Shown: positions 21,900 through 34,969 of the stretch, piece after piece
How the letters are laid out: every line of letters starts with the position of its first letter
Numbering within the stretch: position 1 is the first letter of the stretch
NCBI GenBank assembly: GCA_027924585.1
Contig: BSBM01000361.1
Location: 70,554,501 to 70,618,500, forward strand
Reading direction: 5' to 3'
DNA length: 64,000 bases
Origin: Larix kaempferi
Taxonomy: Eukaryota > Streptophyta > Pinopsida > Pinales > Pinaceae
The notes under the pieces: generated by a model
What the model was told of the DNA's origin: nothing
Seen by the model: only the letters and a program-made list of their open reading frames with translations
Database searches by the model: none
Translations under genes and position numbers: made by a program

Positions 21900-21904
21900 G
21901 ATCC

Positions 21905-22631
21905 AGATTGGAACAAGATTAAGAGGGGGAACTCTTACTCGTCTCTTTCCTTTTTGATTGATACATTTTAGAGACAGAAAATTGTTGAATGCAAATTATG
22001 GTTGAAAGTTGATTGTGTTTATTTTGCTTGAAATAAATTGTGAATGTTGAATTAGTTAATTCCATGTGAAAGGATGAACATGAATGAGTTCATTTGTATG
22101 TTGGACAAGCATGAAATGTGTGGAAGTCTCATGTATAAACATGAAATTTCCATGTCAATTGGGAAAGTAATTGATTGATCTTAATGCTTATGTTATGCTT
22201 GGCCTAACAAGATTTGCAATGATGAATTTCATAGGTGAAGATTAAACCAATTGGTTGCATATGTTACAAGGAAAGTGTTGCTAGTAAGCAAAGTGTGGGA
22301 AGCTATACACACTGACCATGGTAGCAAACCAAAATCGGTTTGATTTGGATGAATTTTCTTCAAACAATTTCCAAGACCCAAGAAAGATAGTAGCCATAAA
22401 GTTTCCAGGCTTGTGGATCAGTTGGAAGGTAAAGACAAGGAAGGGATTGTTGTGGAGCTGGAAGGTCAAAGCTAGCAGGAGCAGTCTGTAGAAGCCAAAG
22501 GACTTGGTATTAAAAACCCAAAGTAAAAGATTAAATGCAGGATTGACCTGCCACATTTTGTGAATTTTGGACATGTTTAAACAATGTGTAAGTATTCCTA
22601 ATTATTGGAACATTGAGGATGGTGTTATTCT
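21905..22631 (+). other. Host DNA right of gypsy-2: 3' end of an older chromovirus interior
   Basis: No open frame of note. The last part, around GAACATTGAGGATGGTGTTA, resembles the conserved ATCGAGGACGATGTT text that lies between integrase and polypurine tract in plant chromoviruses; gypsy-3 has the same text at 48815-48835. It is therefore likely the end of an older plus-strand element whose 3' LTR starts at 22645. Confidence 0.55.
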
Positions 22632-22644
22632 AAGGGGGAGGGGA
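22632..22644 (+). promoter_or_regulatory. Polypurine tract of the older plus-strand element
   Basis: AAGGGGGAGGGGA directly precedes an LTR-like start TCGTAATACC. Confidence 0.7.
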
Positions 22645-25273
22645 TCGTAATACCGCCATTTTGACCCTTAGGATATATTGGATTTTAATGTAAATATTGT
22701 GCGTATGTGATGTATGATTCCTAGCATGGAGCTTAAGGACAATGCCCCGCTAATGAATGCTCAGCCTTATAGGGGTGGTGTTTTATATTGTGTTATCCAT
22801 GTGCTAGTAAGCCAAGGGGAAATTGAAAAAAAATGTAAATGATTATAATGCAAATAAAATACGAAGGGGCTGGCTATGGATGCAACTAAAATGAGGGGGC
22901 TATGTGTATCCACTAGGGAGAGGTGAGGGGGTTGTGGGATTGAACCATATGCTGCCATATGCCATCTTGAGAACCCATTTGAATTTCCTTACTGACATTT
23001 AATTCTGTTGTAAGGAAGTGGGTGAAGAAATCAATCCATGGATTTAATGGAGCATGGGAAGCCCATAAATTCATATGTAAGAGTATGGACTCTATTTACT
23101 TGACCCACAAGTCACTCTACCTCATGGGAGGACATTTTCTCTCACCTCCATTCCATTGTTGAGGATGTAGGCTTCAGTTTTCATCCATTACACATTCCCA
23201 TCAGTGAGGAAAACCAGAAATCACGACTTGGAAAGAAGCCATGTTTTGGGAGTGCTAAAATCACCCAAACAATTGTGTGGATAGTGAAATCCAATGGGGG
23301 ATCCATAGACCCGAACCTTGGGGTGAATTTGAGAATGGGAAGAGCCCCGAACTCCATAGGAAATCCCAAATTCAGAATCCCAAAAGGCCAGCGATGGGAC
23401 AGAGCCATGTGGCCACAAAATTGGGAAGATCCAAGAGTGGATCACAGTGGGAGAGAGACCAGGGGGTCAAAATTCATGGTAGATCCAGTGAAGGCTCATT
23501 CACCTTTGTTTTAGAATTCGGTACCAGCCATACCTACTGAGGTCAGCGCTGAGGGAAGGGGCGCGCAAGGGACTGTGTAGCAAAGAAGGGGACCTTAGTT
23601 AGGCTAAGAGTGGAGGTGATGGGGATGCTCGGATTGTCTGAAGCCAATTGGATAAGCTTGTAGCTCTGTGGTTGAGCTCATTGGCATACAAAACTCCTTC
23701 CCTGTCTCCGCACTTGCTTGACAGAGCCTGTTGTGTGCTGCTTGAGCCTGAATGACTATGCCTATGGTTGTGAGTGAACCTGTTTAGTCCTTCCTTAGTG
23801 GATACATAGCCCCAGATCGGGGGTGGTCTCTGAGTGCTAAAAGAATAGATTCTGGGAAGAGACCCATGGTTGGGTTGGAACATTGCAGTCCATAGCCAAT
23901 TGCTTGGTGATTTCAATTAAAAGATAAGTGTTCTCTGTGATTTAAATTATGTCCATTCTGTGTTCTTCCATGTTTTAACTATTGAATGTTTTGTTATAGT
24001 TGAAAGATGCATGCAAGATGTGTAGTAGCATAACTTAATTTCTATTGTGTATGTTATCTTACCATGCTTCTGCACATCTGCCTTCTTATTTTTGTAATTC
24101 CATGAATTTGTTCATTGATGAATAGGGCTAAGTCTTGCAAAGGCTTAGAATGTTCAGAATGCCCAGCCATGGCTTTAGGGGAGAGATAGACACCCCCTGT
24201 TGGGTTCATGTTCCCTCTGTGGGCCACATGAAGGGAGGGGCCATGAAAGTGGATCGGATCAATTTACAGACTGGTAAAGAGGTATTGATGAGGTTTGGGA
24301 AACATTTTGATGGGAAGAATGACAAAATAAGAGTTCTCGCATGTGGTAGAGGATCATACTATTGCATAGGGCTCGCCGAGAGCATTCCAACGGTACCAAG
24401 TTTTCCAAAAATGGACTTAGGATGAGAAAGATATTGGTTTGAGAAGTTGGTAGTAACTGGAGTGTATGGCCGACTTCCAACTTTCCGAACCCGCATTGCG
24501 GATTGCGGAAATCGGAGGCATGATTCCTTCTCGATGTGAATTTGGTGTTCTAACATTTCGACTCCCGCATTGCGGATTACGGATTGCGGACATCGGAGGT
24601 TTGATTCCTCCAAAGTTTTGAATTTGGGGTTCTTACTTCCGTCTCCCGCATTGTGGATTGCGGATTGCAGAAGTTGGAGGTGAAATTTCTTCGAAGTTGT
24701 GACTTTGGGGTTCCGATTTTCAAATCTCGCATTGCGGATTGTGGATTACAAAAGTTGGAGGGGTGATTTTTTCGAAGCTATGCATTTGGTGTTCCGACTT
24801 TCCGACGCCCGCATTTCGAATTGCAGATTACAGAAGTCAGAGGTGTGATTTCTTCGAAGCTGTGCATTTGGTGTTCTGAATTTACCACGCCCTCATTTTG
24901 GATTGCGGATTACGAAAGTTGGAGGAGTAATCCTTTGAATTTGTGCGTTTGGGTATTCTGACTTTCCGACTCGTGCATTATGGATTGCGGAAGTCGGGAA
25001 GAGATCTGATACATTGAGTCAAATTTATCCATCTCAACCCAACTTGTGGCTTGCAGATTGTAAATTGCAGTTGTGTAAAAGAGCAGAATTTTGGAAAAAA
25101 AAATTAGCAGGTTGGTATTATAAGGAGCTCCGCCATCACCTCTAAAGGGCATCGAGCTCACTGGGGACACTACATTGGCCTTGAGCTCTGCACTAGGAAT
25201 TTGCACTAGCATATTTACATTATTTACATAAGTTTGGATAAATACATTCCAAGTCAAAACTAGGGGTATTACA
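22645..25273 (+). repeat. 2.6-kb LTR (3' LTR of an older gypsy-type element)
   Basis: Begins TCGTAATACC after a polypurine tract and ends GGGGTATTACA. Apart from the second base, the ends form the inverted repeat TGTAATACC/GGTATTACA typical of plant gypsy LTRs. No partner LTR was found in the window, and no TSD can be named because the left end of the element is missing. Plus- and minus-strand frames inside (for example 23181-23540) are short and unrecognised. Confidence 0.7.
24490..25000 (+). repeat. ~81-bp tandem repeat inside the 2.6-kb LTR
   Basis: CCCGCATTGCGGATTGCGG with a following GGAGG...GATT...TTCGAAG...TTTGG.GTTC recurs at about 24492, 24566, 24647, 24728, 24810, 24892 and 24974, steps of 74, 81, 81, 82, 82 and 82 bp. 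Later units are more degenerate. Confidence 0.88.
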
Positions 25274-25306
25274 TTGATTCATTTGTAATCTGGTCCTACC
25301 TGCACA

Positions 25307-26270
25307 ATGATGCCTCACACAGTCCTCATAATGTTTAAAATTGACAAAATATTAGAGTTATTAAACACTCTACTACTTATTGTTCTAGACGATTCAATCA
25401 CGATTAACAAAGAAACTCGGCAAACTATTATCACTCATTTGCAGGATTCAAAATCCAAAGAGGATAATGTACAAAAAATAAATCAACATTCTTAGCTAGT
25501 TCTTGTTCAGAACAACCCTCTCTTTGAATGTGAAGATGATTGCTATCAGTTTCCAGTGCACAACCAAGTCAGTGAAATAATGCCAAAAGATGAAGCCTCT
25601 CATGATAATGTTCAACGTAATCTTTCCAAATCCATCATTAGACTTTGGGAAGAACTCATAATTAACAAACACAAAATAGGCACTTGATATGATAAGGATG
25701 TGACCTTTCATATTCCATATTATTCCAAACCTATCCAGTTTTAGAGCTTTGGATTTCTTCAAGATGATTCATCTTCATCGGTTCTAACTGAACATCAGTG
25801 AGAACATTATCATTCAATTGTCCACATTAAAGAGCAGTGTTTTGATCTCCATCCTTATCATCATTGTGGGAAGCATAATCATTCTTCAGATAGATGTTCG
25901 GTGCTGAAATTTTTTTCAAGATTGGAGATATCTCATTCATATCATAAAACCGAGTCTTGCGTTCTAACACAACTTACAACAAAAAAAATTTGTGCTTCTC
26001 ATCTTGTACCTGAAACAAGGGGACATCATGAATCGATAGTCAGGCTTCAAGTTTCGAAGCCTTATAAATTTGACAATAAGAATCCATGACCTTCTTCATG
26101 TGAGCCTAAGTCACAACAAGATTCGGATGCCAAATTCAGAGCTGTAGCTAGAAGACAGAAAGAGAGCCATGTTCCAAAGCATTCATTAGATTGTGGTATT
26201 CCATTTCTAGCTTTGATACTCATAACCACCATGATCTTTTCCACTTCTCACTTTTTCCATGACAAGGGAG
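25307..26270 (+). pseudogene. Gag-like fragment with decayed CCHC knuckle
   Basis: Plus-strand frames broken by stops. Near 25845-25890 the translation YHHCGKHNHSSDRC fits a zinc knuckle (C-x2-C-x4-H-x4-C) whose first cysteine is now tyrosine. Upstream is a lysine/glutamate-rich segment (62 codons from 25307). No protease, RT or integrase follows before the LTR at 26701, so this appears to be a gag-only, non-autonomous element, or a heavily deleted one. Confidence 0.6.
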
Positions 26271-26690
26271 GATGATATACCATAAGAAACAAGCGAGCAG
26301 GAACAAGTGAGCAGGAACAAGCGAGTAAGAACAAGTGATCCTGAACCAAATTCAGATCCATGCTCCACTGAACTCTAGATTTTTTGGTCAGCCTAAAACC
26401 ACCCATTTGGTAGAAAAATTCATCTTAAGCTAGACATCAAATGGTGGTCCCCAAACCACCATTTTCTAGAGGAACTAAAGAGCCTTCATACCAAGTTCAA
26501 GAGAGAACCTCTAAGCAAGAACCGGAGTTGTCGCCAAGTTCCATAGTTTGTGATCAACCTAAAACAACTCACTTAGTAAAATACTTTAACTTCAGCTAAC
26601 CTTTGATTCAGAGAGCTTCTTCAACCATTTGCAGTTGTCCTTCTCCAGACTTGAGCTCTTTGCTTGGACTCACACACACCCCTTCGAATT
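26271..26690 (+). other. Spacer between gag-like fragment and its LTR
   Basis: No frame seen. A short 14-bp repeat (GAGCAGGAACAAGC/T) occurs three times near 26293-26330, and GTGGTCCCCAAACCACC-like text near 26440. Confidence 0.5.
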
Positions 26691-26921
26691 AAGGGGGCAA
26701 TGTTGGAAACCTAATCCTTAGGTTTAGGAAACTATTCACATCAAGTGTCATAGGCGAATAGTAAAGATCATAACAACCCAAGAGATGCCTTGGAAGATGA
26801 AACCAAGGGTCATCACATTATATAAATATGTATATATAATTAATGAAAAAGTGTGCATTCATACCTAATATTCTGTCTTGTTTAATATTTGATTGTCTCC
26901 TCAATGTTAACAAGCCTAACA
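26691..26921 (+). repeat. Polypurine tract and 221-bp 3' LTR of the gag-only element
   Basis: AAGGGGGCAA (26691-26700) abuts TGTTGGAAACC (26701), and the LTR ends AGCCTAACA at 26921. It contains a TATA-like run (TATAAATATGTATATATAAT). The 5' LTR was not found; the element seems truncated on its left, perhaps by the 2.6-kb LTR element. Confidence 0.7.
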
Positions 26922-27772
26922 CTTTCTACTTCATCTTTCAAAATATAGTAGAAAGAGTGATTTATTGTTAAATCTTAGAGCACCTAAAAATATCCATTAA
27001 TTAAATATTTTTACACATTAATTAGATATGTTCTTTTTTATTTATACAAAATTGAGATTCATGTACATATAAGTAGTCACTTGATAATTTTAGGAAAATA
27101 TCATAATTTTTATATAAGATTAGCTATCTGACTTATAAGTAGAAAGACGTGCATGCTTGAATGGATATTTTACGAGGATATTCCTATCTTTAATGATCTA
27201 AAGAGAGGATTATGAGATTGTGGAGACTAGTACAATGAATTTGTAATAGGGTTTTAAAACTTGTGTAATGATGAATTTGATTTGAATAAAAATATCCTAT
27301 ATTATATTACTTATTGAGCGTTTAGTGGATCGAACTCAAACCTAGAAACTAGGTTGATAGGAATATGGGCATGGCAACTAGCTGTTTGTAAATTCAATCC
27401 TTTAAGTTTGTTGTTCAAATTTTTGCTAAATGTATTGCGTGTTTAACTATAAATTTACTCTCTAACATATAATTCTCAATGGATTTTTTGAAAGTAAACT
27501 AGATTTAAAAGTTAATTTAATTTATTAAAATATAAAGGTGTTTTTTTTTTCAAATTATTAAAAGATTTACATTAGATCATTGGTGAAACTCAAGAATTTG
27601 CATTTTATCATTAGTGAAACTTAACCTCAATGGATATCACACTATCACCTAACTTTTACCAACTTAAACCAGTCATTGTCAAGTGTATATCCAAGTGACA
27701 AACCTATTATATCTATGTTGAATGTAAATCTATATAATGGTATTGCAATTTTCTCATGATACTCTAATACAG

Positions 27773-28168
27773 CAAGCAATATCCACCCCCGTAGCAGAGT
27801 TATTAAGATTCTTACTGCAAGATGTGCAAGTGTAAGTGGGCTAGCTTCCATGTAAGTCATTAGTAATACACTAGTCTATATACTGGAATATACACCACTG
27901 TATATATCGGTATATACATTAATATATAGACTGATGTATATACCAAAATATATTCCAGTGTATATATTGATATATACCACTAGTGTATATACAAATATAT
28001 ACATTAGTATACATATAAAATATATACTAATATATATACAAATATTTTATTAGTATATACACTAATATATATACCAATGTTGATTTATAGCATAGCAGGA
28101 CATGAAAGTATAGTTGCACGTGCACACCTTGCAACAAGAATCTTGATGACTCTACTGCTGAGTGGGTA
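27773..28168. repeat. Imperfect inverted repeat (fold-back) with TATATAC-rich core
   Basis: The left arm starting AAGCAATATCCACC at 27773 matches the reverse complement of the right arm ending at 28168 over about 55 bp. Shared words include CAAGATTCTT/TTAAGATTCTT, GCAAGATGTGCA and GCAAGGTGTGCA. The ~250-bp core between the arms is built of TATATAC, ACTAGTGTATATAC and GGAATATA/TATTCC words that are themselves self-complementary. Confidence 0.75.
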
Positions 28169-28300
28169 TTGCTTACCCTCCAGCACTAGATGTGAATCAG
28201 GCCTACCTTCCTTATAACACTGGGGAAAGACCAGTACGGTTTGCGAAATAGAGACACTCAGAAATAACTATCATGGTTCTCGAACTCATTTTGAAACTTT

Positions 28301-28376
28301 CCAATTATCGTCCCATTAAAAAACCTTAAATACTGTTTCCAATTATCGTCCCATTAAAAAACCTTAAATACTGTTT
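28301..28376. repeat. 38-bp tandem duplication
   Basis: CCAATTATCGTCCCATTAAA plus the next 18 bp occurs at 28301 and 28339, virtually identical. Confidence 0.9.
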
Positions 28377-28992
28377 TCCCAGAAATCCAGAACACTTTAT
28401 GACGAACCCATTTTAAAACAGCGACCATTTAATTTGAAATGATTGGCTCGTTGTGTAATTAGGTTTGATTTCATTTATATTTTAAATCCCATTTTCCATC
28501 GTAGAGAGTCAACTGTTATATGTTACGGTTTATTTGAATCCGGATATGAGGGTGGACCGTGGGAGCCAGTGGTGGAGATGACCCTACAGAACCCTAAAGG
28601 TTAAAATCCCTGTAGAAGAGATGCAACCCCAAAGTTTTTCAACTTCATTGATTTTCATTTGTGCCCATTTATGGCTATTAAATTATTTTGCTATAACGTC
28701 ATTAAAACATTAAAGGCCTTCATCGCACAAAGGATAACGTAAACATAAGGGAATCTATTGTTAATATTTTTAGTTTTTCTCTTATCGAATGATCTGATCT
28801 GGGAATTGTTGTTTGCTTTTATCCATTTTTTATAATTTTGTTATGAAAAATGTAATTTTCTTTAACAGTGCCAACTATGTCAAATGGAATCTACTCCTCT
28901 GACAGACAGCCATTTTCAGTACGATGAATCAAAATTGTAGTTGCATGTACATAATATTATTTTTTTCCTTCATATTTATCTTGCACTGGACG

Positions 28993-29114
28993 CATGATAT
29001 TGCAACTTTTAAATTAAAGATATTCGAATTCTCTTTCTCATCTAACAAAATATCATGATATTACAACTTTTAAATTCAAGATATTCGAATTCTCTTTCTC
29101 ATCTAACAAAATAT
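28993..29114. repeat. 61-bp tandem duplication
   Basis: CATGATATTGCAACTTTTAA and the following 40 bp repeat at 28993 and 29054 with a few mismatches. Confidence 0.9.
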
Positions 29115-30350
29115 CAGACTTGTTTTCACATTAGCTAGGGTCCACTTCGGTATGATTCTGAAAAGAAAGGGTCACAAAAGTCGCAATCCCTGGACGCTAT
29201 AATACAACAACCAGACAACCAGCGTTGCAAAGGCCAACACTGCATTACATCCAATTTTCTGTAGACAAAAGTGCTTTAAATCTAAGAACCAATTATGAGC
29301 TCCTTAGATTTGACGTGCACTTTACGTCTGATGAGATGGGATTAGGGTATTTGCATACACCACTGGATTCATTGACCATACGGACAGATTGTGCTTCGAT
29401 GGATATTCGGCGACAATAATGCATCAGTGAAAAGTCACTTTAACGCAGCGTGGAGGTTGATCAGGATATCCAAGGAAAGAGAGACGGTGGGAGGAGAACA
29501 TCTTGGCCATCAATAATTATTTAGCACAGCGTATCTTCAAATATACTATATGTTTTAAGCATGCAAAATAGTAAGTATTGTATTTGTGGATATATAGTAT
29601 TATTAAAATAGTGTTACGTTACGTTATTTTTATATTTGTTAACTGAATTGTTTTGATTTATCATGTCAATGTTATAGATAAAAGAACGATCACAACCACT
29701 GACGCCTATCTGGCAGATGACCGAGGCTGCTGGCATTGAATGTCCTAATTGAATCTGTTAATAGTAGATAATCCAGCAGGGAGAGAGCAACTCTAGAGAG
29801 TTGTCTTGAGGCTAGTGACGGCGCATTGTTGGATTTCTCATCTTTGACTAGAACAATATTAGATAGATAAGTATGGAGAATGAGGACTTCCGAAAACATC
29901 TTTAAAAAAGCAATGACACAACTTTTAAGAAATATAAAATACCAAATAAATAAAAATATGGACTTTGCAATTAAAATTTATGGTAGCAAGGCCACTTCGA
30001 TAGTCACAAGTTAAGTGTTATGAATAAGTTGTGTTACCTGTTTTCCATGATTATCATGTATGAGTTACAAGTTAGACATGCATCAACTACCAATTATTTT
30101 ATTTATTTATAGTTATTTATTTAAAATTTTGAATGATGTCTATAAAATCAATATAAACAGTATACTTGTCTCAATCTCCTTCAATCTAGAAAAATCATAA
30201 ATTCACCTATAAATATAATAAAGAAATTGCAAAGATTAGTTATTAAAATTATAAAATTTATATACATTAAAATAAAAATATCTTAAGATGAATTAATTCA
30301 TACATTCAAGAATACAAATTCTACAGTTGAAAGAAAAATTAAATATAAAA

Positions 30351-30625
30351 ATTATTTTCAATATTAATAACTTAAAACCTCTTATTTTATAAAATTTATA
30401 GTATTTTTATTTAAACCATTAAATAATGTAAATTCCATTTTATATTATATTTATTATTTGTGGTTGGTTATATCATATTTATTCTAATATTTTCAATAAT
30501 AATAACTTAAAACCTCTTATTTTATAAAATTTATAGTATTTTTATTTAAACCATTAAACAATGTAAATTCCATTTTATATTATATTTATTATTTATAGTT
30601 GATTATATCATATTTATTCTAATAT
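30351..30625. repeat. 135-bp tandem duplication
   Basis: ACTTAAAACCTCTTATTTTA and flanks occur at about 30370 and 30505, a 135-bp step, with high identity. Confidence 0.88.
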
Positions 30626-31072
30626 TTTAAAAAATTTAAATACTAAAAATGTAATTAAAATGTAAAACAACAAATGGTAGACAAATTAATAGAAAATTGA
30701 ATTTGTAAAACACCCAAAAACTATTTGTAAATTCGAAAGAAAGATGTGTTTAACCATGGGTGATGTGAGAGAATTAATGTGGAGAGTGATACAAATTTAA
30801 GTTATTGTGATTTTATCTGATAATGTTTATTTTTTTAATAGTTATAAAATATAAATTATAATATATTTAATTATTTAAGAAGTTATTATTAAGAAAAACA
30901 AGTTTTTGTTTAGAAACATTTTTAAATATTTTGGATTAAAAATTAATTTATAAAATTAGTGATTTGTATCTAAAGAAATTTATTTAGTTATAAATCTCAA
31001 TGTCTTTTGGTGTATAGGTTAGAACAAAGAAGCTTTAAATTTTTGCTAAAACATAAAAATTAAAAACCATAA

Positions 31073-31295
31073 TGAGTATAGCTTAAATATGAAGATAATA
31101 TAAATGTTGATTGTTACAAAAAATTATTGAAAAAAAAAAAAAAAAAATCATTAGTTGATACTACATGGTGAATAAGACACTTATTAATGAGTATAGTTAA
31201 ATATGAAGATGACATAAATGTTGATTGTTACACAAAATTAGTGGGAAAAAAAATCATTAGTTGACACTACATAGTGAACAAGACATTTATTAACA
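31073..31295. repeat. 113-bp tandem duplication
   Basis: AAATATGAAGAT...ATAAATGTTGATTGTTACA...TCATTAGTTGA recurs with a 113-bp step (31088 and 31201). An A-run of variable length separates the halves. Confidence 0.85.
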
Positions 31296-32364
31296 TAATA
31301 CAATTAGAGTTTAATAAAGAAAAACTTTCAAATACATAACTTCAAAAGAAAGAACAGTCTAAAGACTTTTTAATAAATACATTAAATTTTATCATTATCA
31401 ATATATATTATTGTTTAGATGTGAAGAACATGCTATTACAATATTAAAATTAGATTTTAATAAAGTAAAAGTCTCAAAATATGTAACTAGAGAATAAAGA
31501 ATATAATATAGATATGTAACTACAAAAGATGGAATGTAATATAGATTTTTTTATAAATAAGTTAATTTTTATCATTATTAATATATATTGTTTTTTAAAA
31601 GTAAATATTTATATTTAATAGTATTAAATTTGATTTTTTTAATTTAATAAAAATATATTTTAATGTGATAATGTTATTAATAAGAAGAAATTGAAGTAAC
31701 TTAAAAATTTAAATAATTTGAATTTATGTTAATTTATATTTGATTTTTCTTTTTTTTTTCCATCAGAATTGATTTTTCTTTTTTTAATTATATTAAATTT
31801 TATATTATTGTTTTTATTTTAGTTTATTAACATTAAGAACATCTCTTTCACTTAAATTATAAAAATATTTTATTTTTTTAATATAATTAAATATAAATAA
31901 AAAATAAAAAATATTTTTTCATAAATTGAGTTTTTATTTTATAATTATCTAACACATTATACACTATCTCTTAACTTTGAACCAATTATAAATTTTAATT
32001 TTACTATAATTTTTTTTGGTAAAACATAATGCCTTAACACCTAAATTTACAAAACCTTACTAAAGTGTGAACCCTTGTCATCGACAAGGATATAGAACCT
32101 CCTCAACACCTACTCATGTGTCATGCCATACACATCTCTAGTGTATAAAAAGGATAATGTGGAGTTTTATGTTGCCTTTTATTTTTATAAAATTGAACAA
32201 CATTACTATAATAAATTTGTAACAAATTATATTATTTATGAAATTGTTTGGATTTTGAATTTCAATATATGTTAGGATAATCATACTATTTACTTATTTG
32301 TAATTAAATTTTTTATCAATTTTTTTAAAAATAAAATTAAAAAATATTATTTTTTAAAATTTAA

Positions 32365-32370
<6 letters not shown>

Positions 32371-32406
<36 letters not shown>
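32371..32406. repeat. (TA)18 microsatellite
   Basis: Uninterrupted TA dinucleotides, a site prone to length variation. Confidence 0.97.
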
Positions 32407-32411
<5 letters not shown>

Positions 32412-32942
32412 TTAATTTAATGTAAGGTGATTATTAAGTTTCAAACAGTTTAACAAAACACCTGTTATTTGTTATTATTAATTATATCAACATGATTATT
32501 TATGATATCACTTATTGTATTTAATGATAATACCTGAGATTCCCTTTCAATTTGATGATTAGTAAAATGTACTTAACATTCTATTAAGCGTGTTTATAAT
32601 GTGTAATATATCTCTTTCACTGCATATTCCAGCAGTATTTAATATATGAATCTTCCATGTCAAAAGGAACTCGCTCCACTCTAAAAACATCTTTTAAAAT
32701 TTACCTAGACAACATGGAGAGCGAATCAAATCACTATCAATGTTTCACACCATTAGACAGCATATTGATCCCTGGTCCACTTTAATCTTATGAAATATTT
32801 GTTTCCTTCTCTTATATCATGCATTACTATCTTTTTGGCCAGAAATATTGACATCTGGAATAAAAGATCTGGGTTGTCATTAACAGTAAATAATCTTCAA
32901 TAATTAGATGAGATTTTGAATTTCTTTCGAGTATCTGTTTAC

Positions 32943-33170
32943 TCTCTGCTTACTGTGATAAGATTTTGAAATCGCACTCAGCTTACTGTGATAAGATTTT
33001 GAAATTGTAAAGCTTTCATCATAGAAAGACTTTGAGTAAATATATTATGTTATGTTGTACATATATTAATATATTATGTCTACACTCTGCTTACTGTGAT
33101 AAGATTTTGAAATCGTACTCAGCTTACTGTGATAAGATTTTTAAATTGTAAAGCTTTAATCATAGAAACA
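32943..33170. repeat. 140-bp duplication with internal CTTACTGTGATAAGATTTT repeats
   Basis: CTCTGCTTACTGTGATAAGA is present at about 32945 and 33085. Each copy also has a second CTTACTGTGATAAGATTTT about 36 bp further on, giving four copies in all. Confidence 0.88.
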
Positions 33171-34670
33171 CTATTAATTCTGTGTAGACTACTTATTCTA
33201 AGATTCAGCGGTAGTCAGTAAAAAAAATTCAGCGGTAATCAGTAAAAACAATGAAATTCTAATATAAAAATATGATGTGATTTAAGAATATGATATGATA
33301 TGTTACAAAGATTATGATATGATATGTTACAGTCAGAAGAAAGCTTACAATACGATATACATAGTACTGAAAAATTCAAGAAGGTATACAGCATTAAAAT
33401 TTAGATAACAATAGTCCAATACGTTACAAAACCTTTGTAGAAGTTATCCAAAACACGCTGCAAGTTAGAAACTGATAACATTACTCTTCTACCTGGCATA
33501 CAATCACCCTCTTACCAATACAATCCATATATCTTACCAAGTTACTACTTAGCATCTTTCTTTCTCGGTTTTATCACATTAACTTCTTTGGTTATAGCCT
33601 TGTATACCATTATTACTAAATTAGCTAGAATAAGTTCAGTTGTATACTATAGTTATCAAATTTGGTAGAATCAGGTATATTTATCTAGATAGTTATGATC
33701 TCATATTTTGGGTTTCCTTGAGTAGATCAACAAGATTAATTTGAGTGTAACAAGTGTAAAGCTTGCATGATCTTCATATATTGTTATACTTAAATGTCTC
33801 TGGATTAAAATTTAAATAAGCTTCAGTTAAGTTGTGGTTAAAGAAAGAAGTACCAATAAAAATGGATGTGAATTTTTTATTTTATGTTTATATTAATTAA
33901 TTTAATGTTTTTATATTATAAATGGATAACTATAACAATCTGTTAATTAATTTAAAATGTTTAATGTTTCTTTAACACCTAACCACAAAACTATGTGGCT
34001 GGCTACATTCATTGACCACTCTACTTGTTGTTGGGCTAGTACTTACCGTAAAAGACTCAATTAATGTGTAAATTGGATTCATAAATTATTTAATTTAATT
34101 CAATTCTTTCAGATTTAATTCAATTCTTGACAGACTTCAAAGCATGCTTGATCATAAAGAGCCCTTTCAACTTGCTTCATTATTCAGAGGTTCCCCTGAG
34201 ATCTTTCTGATAGAGAATGCTAAATTTAAATTCAAACTTGATAACTATGTTGTACACTAACCTTATCTTTCACACTAACTGTTAGAATTGTACAACTTTC
34301 TTGTTGAAGTGTATTTCATAAGAGACCTATCCAACGCCAAATATGTTGCCTCGCTTTTCTCCCACTGTAGTTGTTATAATGTTTACTCTGGCTCATTTGT
34401 CTCCCACGGTAGTTGTTCTATTGTTTACTTTACAACCTGAATGTCATAGCTACTATCGGCCCTTTAACAATTCAGTAATTGTTCCTTGTTCATACAATGA
34501 TTAATGATTAAGGTTTTCAGTTTTAATCATAGCTATACATAACAATCACAATGAATATATACGTCAATCCTCAAGGCCTGCTATGAAGGATGGAGACTTA
34601 ACGATTCAATTACTCTTTTAACTGTGAGAATCTTACCCATGGGAAATCCTATGAAAGGCATAATCAAATC

Positions 34671-34676
34671 TTTATT
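34671..34676 (-). terminator. Possible polyadenylation signal of the STP gene
   Basis: AATAAA on the minus strand, about 295 bp past the stop codon. It is one of several AT-rich candidates, so weakly supported. Confidence 0.3.
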
Positions 34677-34969
34677 TCCTTAAAACAAAGCAAAGTAGGC
34701 TGCTTATGATTTTCTTTTCACAGTGTAGTTTTGATGCACCTTGATTCGAATTCTTTATCTTTTTCATCTCCTTTATGTTGTTAATTAGCCCTTTACCGAG
34801 AGACAATGCATATACAAGTATAATATATTATAACAAGAAAGACATATACTACGACAAGGTAAATAAACAATATAATATATTGCATCAGAAGGCCACATCC
34901 GTAGCCTATAGAAGCCAAAAAATAAATAGATCTGCATGTTACACTTAAGAGAGAAATCTCCTCTGCGAA

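Larger units (their letters stand above)
26922..34670. other. AT-rich low-copy intergenic region downstream of the STP gene
   Basis: Nearly 8 kb without a supported gene. It holds a long imperfect inverted repeat (27773-28168), several local tandem duplications listed separately, and a (TA)18 run. Short frames at 27645, 29225 and 29690 have no recognisable domains and no splice context, and I do not call them. Confidence 0.6.

Noticed and set aside
24470-25000. CRISPR-like regular repeats
   Set aside because: Units are adjacent ~81-bp tandem repeats without unique spacers, in plant DNA.
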